Of a stretch of 64,000 nt of DNA, positions 59,193 to 64,000 are shown piece after piece (the stretch's first letter is position 1; each line of letters opens with the position of its first letter). The stretch is taken from contig WYCU01000001.1 in NCBI GenBank assembly GCA_016617495.1, positions 434,001-498,000 of the forward strand. The letters run 5' to 3'. The notes below the pieces were generated by a model. That model saw only the letters and a program-made list of their open reading frames with translations, searched no databases and was not told the origin of the DNA. Origin of the DNA: Azonexaceae bacterium s22. Its GTDB lineage: Bacteria; Pseudomonadota; Gammaproteobacteria; Burkholderiales; Rhodocyclaceae. Made by a program: the position numbers and the translations under genes.

Positions 59193-59441
59193 ATGTGTCT
59201 CGCCATTCCAGCGCAAGTCGTCGAACTGCGCAATAACGATAACGCCCTCGTCGATCTGGCCGGTGTTCGCAAGGAAATCTCGCTGGCCTTGGTCGAAGGC
59301 GTGGTCGTTGGCGATTACGTGATCGTGCATGTCGGCTACGCGCTCAACAAGGTCGATCCGGACGAAGCGGAAAAAACCCTGAAGCTCTTTGCCGAGATGG
59401 GCGAGGCCGCGCTGGATCTCGGGCCGCCGACGCTGCATTGA
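59193..59441 (+). CDS. hypC: Hydrogenase assembly chaperone HypC
   Basis: A protein of 82 residues with the exact family start MCLAIPAQV (Cys2 binds the Fe(CN)2CO precursor), then VDLAGVRKEISLALVEG and GDYVIVHVGYALNKVD. It forms a complex with HypD and the hydrogenase large subunit. The frame of hypD is open before its ATG, so the intergenic gap is 44 nt. Confidence 0.95.
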   Translation: MCLAIPAQVVELRNNDNALVDLAGVRKEISLALVEGVVVGDYVIVHVGYALNKVDPDEAEKTLKLFAEMGEAALDLGPPTLH

Positions 59442-59485
59442 GCCGACGGCACTCGGGCGAAGCCAAGGAACCGGACCCGGCCCCG

Positions 59486-60583
59486 ATGAAATATATCGAT
59501 GAATTCCGCGATGGCGTGCTGGCGCAGCAGATGGCGGCCTCGATTCGCGCCGAGGCCGACCCGGCAAGAACCTACCGTTTCATGGAATTTTGTGGCGGCC
59601 ATACGCACGCCATTTCGCGCTACGGACTGAGCGATCTGTTGCCAGACAATGTGCGCATGATTCATGGGCCGGGGTGTCCGGTGTGCGTGTTGCCCATCGG
59701 CCGGGTCGATCAGGCCATTCGCCTTGCCCTCGATCATGGCGTGACGTTATGCGCCTATGGCGACTGCTTGCGCGTTCCGGCGTCGCACGGCCTGTCCTTG
59801 CTCAAGGCCAAAGCGCAGGGTGGCGACATCCGCATGGTGTATTCGTGCATGGATGCGGTTACGCTGGCGCAGCAACATCCGGAAAAACAGGTCGTTTTTT
59901 TTGCCATCGGCTTTGAAACCACCGCGCCGCCGACAGCGGTCGCGATCCAGCGGGCAGCGGCGCTTGGCCTGGATAATTTTTCCGTGATCTGCTGCCATGT
60001 GCTGACCCTGCCGGCGATTGCAGGCATTCTCGATGCGCCGGCGGTGCCGCTGGACGGTTTGGTGGGGCCGGCCCATGTCTCGATTGTCATTGGCAGCCAG
60101 CCTTATGAAGCGGTGGCCGAACGCTACGGCAAACCCATTGCCATCGCGGGTTTTGAGCCGCTGGATGTCCTGCAGGCGATCCGCATGCTGATCCGCCAGG
60201 TGAATGCCGGACGGGCGGTTGTGGAGAACGAATATACCCGCGCTGTCGAACCCGCGGGGAACCGCAAGGCGCAGGCCGCGATGGCGGCGGTATTCACCCG
60301 GCGCGAGACATTCGAATGGCGCGGGCTGGGTACGCTACCCGATTCGGCCTTGCGCATTCGCAGCACGTTCGCGGCATTTGATGCCGAAATGCGCTTCGAT
60401 GCACCCTATTCGCCCGTGCCGGACCACAAGGCCTGCGAGTGCGGCGCCATCTTGCGCGGGGCCAAGGCGCCGCAAGCGTGCAAGCTTTTCGCTACGGTGT
60501 GTACACCGGAGAATCCGCTGGGTTCGTGCATGGTGTCGTCCGAGGGCGCCTGTGCCGCTCACTACACCTATGGGCGACGGTGA
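59486..60583 (+). CDS. hypD: Hydrogenase maturation protein HypD
   Basis: A protein of 365 residues from ATG 59486 (MKYIDEFRDG). Motifs: MEFCGGHTHAI, IHGPGCPVCVLP, FFAIGFETTAPPTA, CCHVLTLPA and the 4Fe-4S cysteines of the C-terminal part (ACECGAILRG, CKLFATVCTPENPLGSCMVSSEGAC). It assembles Fe(CN)2CO on the HypCD scaffold. Confidence 0.95.
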   Translation: MKYIDEFRDGVLAQQMAASIRAEADPARTYRFMEFCGGHTHAISRYGLSDLLPDNVRMIHGPGCPVCVLPIGRVDQAIRLALDHGVTLCAYGDCLRVPASHGLSLLKAKAQGGDIRMVYSCMDAVTLAQQHPEKQVVFFAIGFETTAPPTAVAIQRAAALGLDNFSVICCHVLTLPAIAGILDAPAVPLDGLVGPAHVSIVIGSQPYEAVAERYGKPIAIAGFEPLDVLQAIRMLIRQVNAGRAVVENEYTRAVEPAGNRKAQAAMAAVFTRRETFEWRGLGTLPDSALRIRSTFAAFDAEMRFDAPYSPVPDHKACECGAILRGAKAPQACKLFATVCTPENPLGSCMVSSEGACAAHYTYGRR

Positions 60584-60619
60584 GTATGTTAGCCCGAACG
60601 CCCTGAAACGCTGCCTGCC

Positions 60620-61672
60620 ATGTCCCTGATCCGCTTAACTGATTTTCCTGCCCTCGACCTGCGCAACGGCCGGGTCGATATGGCCCATGGTGCCGGTGGG
60701 CGGGCGATGGCGCATTTGATTGCCGCGCTCTTTGCCCGCTACCTGGGTAACGACTATCTCGGGCAGGGCGACGATGGCGCCGTGCTGCCGTCTGCGGGCC
60801 AGGGGCAGTGGGTGATGGCGACCGATGCCCATGTGGTCTCGCCGCTGTTTTTCCCGGGGGGCGATATCGGTTGTCTCGCAGTGCACGGCACCATCAACGA
60901 TGTGGCCGTCATGGGGGCGCGTCCCTTGTATCTCGCGGCTGCATTCATTCTGGAGGAGGGCTTCCCGCTGGCGGATCTGGCGCGCATCGTACAAAGCATG
61001 GCCGATGCCGCCCATGCTGCGGGGGTGCCAGTAGTCACAGGCGATACCAAGGTGGTCGAGCGGGGCAAAGGCGATGGCGTGTTCATCGCCACAACCGGTG
61101 TCGGTGTGGTGCCGCCGGGGCGAAGTCTTTCCGGTCGGTATGCGCAGGCCGGCGATGCGATTCTCGTTTCCGGCTCGCTGGGCGATCACGGCATGACCAT
61201 TCTTGCAGCGCGCGAAGGTTTGGGATTCGAAACGCCCATCGTTTCCGATACCGCGGCCTTGCACGGCCTGATCGAGTGCATGTTGAACAGCGGTGCGGCG
61301 ATCCGCACCTTGCGCGATCCAACGCGTGGCGGGTTGGCCGCAACGCTGAACGAAATTGCCCGGCAATCGGGTGTGGGGATGCTTCTGGACGAGCGTGCGC
61401 TACCGGTAAAGCCCGCGGTTCGGGCAGCCTGCGAATTTCTGGGACTCGATCCGATCAATGTCGCCAACGAGGGGAAATTGGTGGCGATATGCGCTCAAAA
61501 TGACGCCAAAACCTTGCTTGGGGTCATGCGCGCCCATCCTTTGGGGGGCGAAGCGGCCTTGATTGGCGAGGTAACCGCCGACCCGCGGCATACCGTTCAA
61601 ATGACGACGGCGCTTGGCGGGCGGCGCATGGTGGATTGGCTTTCGGGCGATCCGCTACCGAGGATTTGTTGA
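60620..61672 (+). CDS. hypE: Hydrogenase maturation protein HypE
   Basis: A protein of 350 residues of the PurM/selD fold: MAHGAGGRAMAHLI, GDDGAVLPSAG, VHGTINDVAVMGA, GDTKVV-x-RGKGDGVF and the C-terminal PRIC ending, whose last cysteine carries the carbamoyl then thiocyanate group. It is the last gene of the hyp cluster in the window. Confidence 0.96.
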   Translation: MSLIRLTDFPALDLRNGRVDMAHGAGGRAMAHLIAALFARYLGNDYLGQGDDGAVLPSAGQGQWVMATDAHVVSPLFFPGGDIGCLAVHGTINDVAVMGARPLYLAAAFILEEGFPLADLARIVQSMADAAHAAGVPVVTGDTKVVERGKGDGVFIATTGVGVVPPGRSLSGRYAQAGDAILVSGSLGDHGMTILAAREGLGFETPIVSDTAALHGLIECMLNSGAAIRTLRDPTRGGLAATLNEIARQSGVGMLLDERALPVKPAVRAACEFLGLDPINVANEGKLVAICAQNDAKTLLGVMRAHPLGGEAALIGEVTADPRHTVQMTTALGGRRMVDWLSGDPLPRIC

Positions 61673-61678
61673 TCCGCC

Positions 61679-61867
61679 TTAGTGGCGCGCCGCAATGACC
61701 AGCGAACGGACATCGCCGACTTCAGAGAGTACCAAGGCCCGCGCATCGCTCAGATCGTCGGCATTCAGAATCCGGAAAAGGTCACGGGTACCATCCGGAT
61801 AACGCACCGCAGCAATGTACTCGCAACGCGGTTGACGTAGTGCTCGCGGCTTTCGTTGTGCTTGCAT
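61679..61867 (-). CDS. Small conserved-looking hypothetical protein
   Basis: A protein of 62 residues from ATG 61867, supported by a strong GGGAGG site 6 nt upstream (the frame opens further up but without a ribosome site). It is soluble, basic at the start (QAQRKPRALRQPR) and acidic later. CEYIAAVRYPDGTRDLFRILNADDLSDARALVLSEVG has the look of a small regulatory or structural domain. It converges on hypE, 6 nt apart. The upstream 218 bp (61868-62085) are AT-rich with no ORF. Confidence 0.6.
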   Translation of the reverse strand: MQAQRKPRALRQPRCEYIAAVRYPDGTRDLFRILNADDLSDARALVLSEVGDVRSLVIAARH

Positions 61868-62085
61868 GTTTGCCTCCCTTGGTCTGCTCAATTGCATCGT
61901 AGTACGCGGTAAGCAATTGAAAAATATAGCAAAGGTCATAGTGTCACGACGGTGTGACAATGGCATTAAATAACCTCAAATAAATCAAGGTACAAGCACT
62001 TGAAATAATTTTCAGAATAGTGATTTGTCATTGGCTGGATATCGCAATTGCATTGCAACAACGAGAGGCCAACCGATGTCTCGGC

Positions 62086-63261
62086 CTAATCCCTGATTCG
62101 GGTGCCTTTCCACAGCGGATAGAGGCCGATCAGGCCAATCAGCGGCCCGGGCAGCAGGAACCAGGCAACTGGGCTGCCCCAAGCGGGGAGCAAGGCGGTA
62201 CCGGCCTGGATGGATATCATGGTGATGGCGAAGCCCAGGGCGTTCTGAAAGGCCAGCGCACTACCGACGATTTCCGGTGGGCAGGCACGCGCGGAAAGCG
62301 CGGAAAAATGCGGGGAATCGGCGACGACGCTGGCGCCCCAGACCAACAGCAAAATGATTTTTGCCATTTTTGGCAGGTCGACCGCGACAGGATAGAGCGC
62401 ACAGCACAATGCCGAGAGCGCGAGTGCCGTGGCGGCGACACGGGCGCTGCCCACCCGGTGGCTCCACCATCCGCCCAGTACGCAACCGGCCGCGCCAATG
62501 CCGATGATGGCAAAGGCCAATCCGGAAAGTTCGGCCGTTCCCGGTTCCGCCAAGCCGGCGAGGACGACCAACGCCGGCGTCAATGTCCAGAAGGCGTAGA
62601 GTTCCCATTGGTGCCCGAAATAGCCGAGCGCCGATGCGCGAAAGGCCTTGATCGAGAAGGTGTGGAAGACACGCCCGAGGCGTAGCGGCGGCGCATCGTG
62701 CCGACGCTTGAGATGCGGGCCGTCACCCAGGCGAAAGATCAGGATGGCAGCAAGGACGGCGAGCAGCGAGGCGACAAGCAGCGCGGCCTGCCATGGCGCA
62801 TTGCCGCCCACGAGGCGGATGCCGTGCGGCAGTGCCGTACCCAGCGTGAGCATGCCGACCAGCCAGGCCAGTGCGGCGCCGGCACGTTCTGGCACCCAGC
62901 TGACCACCAGTTTCATGCCCAGCGGATAGACGCCGGCAAGACAGATGCCCACGGTAAAACGCAGCACCATGCCGCTGGTCATGCCTTGCGCCAGCAGGGC
63001 GAAAGCGGCGTTGGCCAAGGCACCGAGCACGGCACAGACCGCGAAAATCCGGCTGGCAGGAAAACGGTCGGCCAGTCCGGAAATGGCAAAACTCAGCGTG
63101 CCGAGGATGAAACCCAGTTGGACCGCGTTGGTCAGTGTGCCGATGTCGGCCGCGCCAATGCCCCAGGCCCGCATGAGATCTTCGGCGGCGCTGTTGGCCG
63201 AGAACCATAGCGAGGTGCCAAAAAGCTGGGCGATGACAATGATGGCAACGGGATGGCGCAC
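62086..63261 (-). CDS. Major facilitator superfamily transporter
   Basis: A protein of 391 residues with about 12 membrane helices. FGTSLWFSANSAAEDL in helix 1 and the DRFPASRIF loop between helices 2 and 3 are typical. Substrate unknown. A dispersed repeat copy (62356-62390) encodes VAVDLPKMAKI in the C-terminal half, in the loop before a membrane helix (ILLLVWGASV). Confidence 0.88.
   Translation of the reverse strand: MRHPVAIIVIAQLFGTSLWFSANSAAEDLMRAWGIGAADIGTLTNAVQLGFILGTLSFAISGLADRFPASRIFAVCAVLGALANAAFALLAQGMTSGMVLRFTVGICLAGVYPLGMKLVVSWVPERAGAALAWLVGMLTLGTALPHGIRLVGGNAPWQAALLVASLLAVLAAILIFRLGDGPHLKRRHDAPPLRLGRVFHTFSIKAFRASALGYFGHQWELYAFWTLTPALVVLAGLAEPGTAELSGLAFAIIGIGAAGCVLGGWWSHRVGSARVAATALALSALCCALYPVAVDLPKMAKIILLLVWGASVVADSPHFSALSARACPPEIVGSALAFQNALGFAITMISIQAGTALLPAWGSPVAWFLLPGPLIGLIGLYPLWKGTRIRD
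62356..62390 (-). repeat. Dispersed 35-bp repeat, copy 10 (inside the MFS gene, sense)
   Basis: On the minus strand: core CTGTCGCGGTCGAC, CTGCC, A5, TGGC, AAAAATC. TGCCA/TGGCA arms form a 5-bp stem around the first A-tract. In frame with the transporter (VAVDLPKMAKI). Confidence 0.88.
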
Positions 63262-63337
63262 GGTATCTCAAGGCAATCCGGAGCAGGGAGGCTCAGGATA
63301 ACCCGAAATCCGCGCGCCCGCCCTTTCGGCGGCTGCC

Positions 63338-64000
63338 TCAGAAACCGATCTTGCGGCTGCGTCCGGTGCGGGTCTGGTCGAAATCCCGGGCTTCGAGCCA
63401 GTGACGCCCCTCCAGCTTTGCCGTGCCGAACGCGCCGAGGAGGCGTTTCTTCATGTCGCGCGGCGGCAGGCTGGCCAGCCGTTCGAGCACGGCCTCGTCG
63501 GCTTCGAGCGGAAACCCCCAGTCATGTTCGCTGACGATGTCCCGATAGAGTGCCCCGGCAATGCTGAGCGAGGCTTCGTAATCCGGGCGCGGCACTTCGT
63601 AGACGTTCATCCGGTTGAGAATCGGCTCCGGGATGCTGCGTTCGTCGTTGGCGGTGGTCACCCAGAGAATGTGCGAGGCATCGATGTCGATATCGACAAA
63701 CTCATCCTTGAACGCTTTGGCGGTATCGTGCTCCAACAGGCTGTAGAGCGCCCCCATCGGATCATAGCGGTGGTCCCCGCCGGCCTTGTCGATCTCGTCG
63801 AGCACCACGATGGGGTTGGCGAAATCGCCATGCACCAAAGTGTGCGCCACCTTGCCGGGCTTGGCGTTGTTCCATTGAGCCGAGGCGCCGGAGAGCACCC
63901 AGCCGGCAGTGAGCGAGCTCATCGACACGAATTCGTGCCCGGTCCCGAGGCGGGTTGCCAGTTCCCGGGCGAAATGGGTCTTGCCGATGCCAGGTTCGCC
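63338..64000 (-). CDS. AAA-family ATPase (Lon-like ATPase type), 5' end beyond the right window edge
   Basis: Partial gene; the frame is open to the right edge, so at least 220 residues are seen and the N-terminus is missing. Walker A is GEPGIGKTH near the edge; Walker B is IVVLDEIDKAGG; then the sensor strand HILWVTTANDE and arginine finger region PEPILNRMNVYEV. The segment order resembles Lon/FtsH-type AAA cores, but no protease part is visible. It ends with a basic TRTGRSRKIGF tail. The MFS gene follows on the same strand 76 nt later. Confidence 0.8.
   Translation of the reverse strand, partial: GEPGIGKTHFARELATRLGTGHEFVSMSSLTAGWVLSGASAQWNNAKPGKVAHTLVHGDFANPIVVLDEIDKAGGDHRYDPMGALYSLLEHDTAKAFKDEFVDIDIDASHILWVTTANDERSIPEPILNRMNVYEVPRPDYEASLSIAGALYRDIVSEHDWGFPLEADEAVLERLASLPPRDMKKRLLGAFGTAKLEGRHWLEARDFDQTRTGRSRKIGF

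Overview
The window is a gene-dense, high-GC bacterial chromosome segment. Gene content points to a facultatively respiring betaproteobacterium, most likely of the Rhodocyclales. The clues are a System I cytochrome c maturation operon with a NapF-type ferredoxin, an acetate permease beside a methylmalonyl-CoA/propionyl-CoA operon, a zapB-zapA-6S RNA locus and a full [NiFe]-hydrogenase maturation cluster. The taxonomic call is an inference from gene content. I saw no tRNA, rRNA, CRISPR array, prophage or insertion sequence.

Layout: 1-6.6 kb holds minus-strand genes: an uncharacterised protein cut by the left edge, a HIT hydrolase, a 1291-residue FAD/Fe-S oxidoreductase and a YqaA-type membrane protein. 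6.6-10.4 kb has ilvA, azlCD and a carbonic-anhydrase-like protein. 10.6-14.7 kb is a sulfur/cysteine group (sulfate-binding protein, degenerate EAL protein, cysK, patB-type C-S lyase, small membrane protein). 14.7-26 kb is mixed housekeeping: 5-formyl-THF cyclo-ligase, Slt transglycosylase, DUF1631 protein, NDUFA9-like reductase, CCA-adding enzyme, hydrolase and SelO. 26-30 kb is a vitamin B12 uptake operon (btuB-btuC-btuD) behind a cobalamin riboswitch. 30-33 kb has zapB, zapA, 6S RNA, an EVE protein, a TauE/SafE permease and an enoyl-CoA hydratase. 33-43 kb covers C2/C3 acid use: DUF485-actP, a GntR regulator, then mcm-meaB-pccB-pccA. 43-52.6 kb has a paralog of the first gene and then ccmABCDE-[DUF4268]-ccmFGHI-napF on the minus strand. 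52.8-55 kb is a ycbB/ycbK-like cell-wall pair. 55-61.7 kb is hypA-hypB-hypF-hybE-like-hypC-hypD-hypE. The right end has a small ORF, an MFS transporter and a AAA ATPase cut by the edge.

Functional links: B12 uptake under riboswitch control supplies the cofactor for methylmalonyl-CoA mutase. Acetate permease plus propionyl-CoA carboxylase and mutase feed short-chain acids into the TCA cycle. The ccm operon has an FNR-like box upstream and ends in napF, consistent with respiration under low oxygen.

The most notable non-gene signal is a dispersed 35-bp sequence with ten full copies, two core-only copies and one decayed copy. It has a GC-rich core (TTGTCGCGGTCGAC) followed by two A-tracts one helical turn apart. 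All four intergenic copies lie just downstream of a stop codon with the T-rich strand in the transcript. Copies inside genes mostly sit in variable linkers, and in sense orientation encode V-A-V-D-x-x-K-x-x-K-I/M. The layout resembles an uptake-signal-sequence family. I do not know it as a described element.
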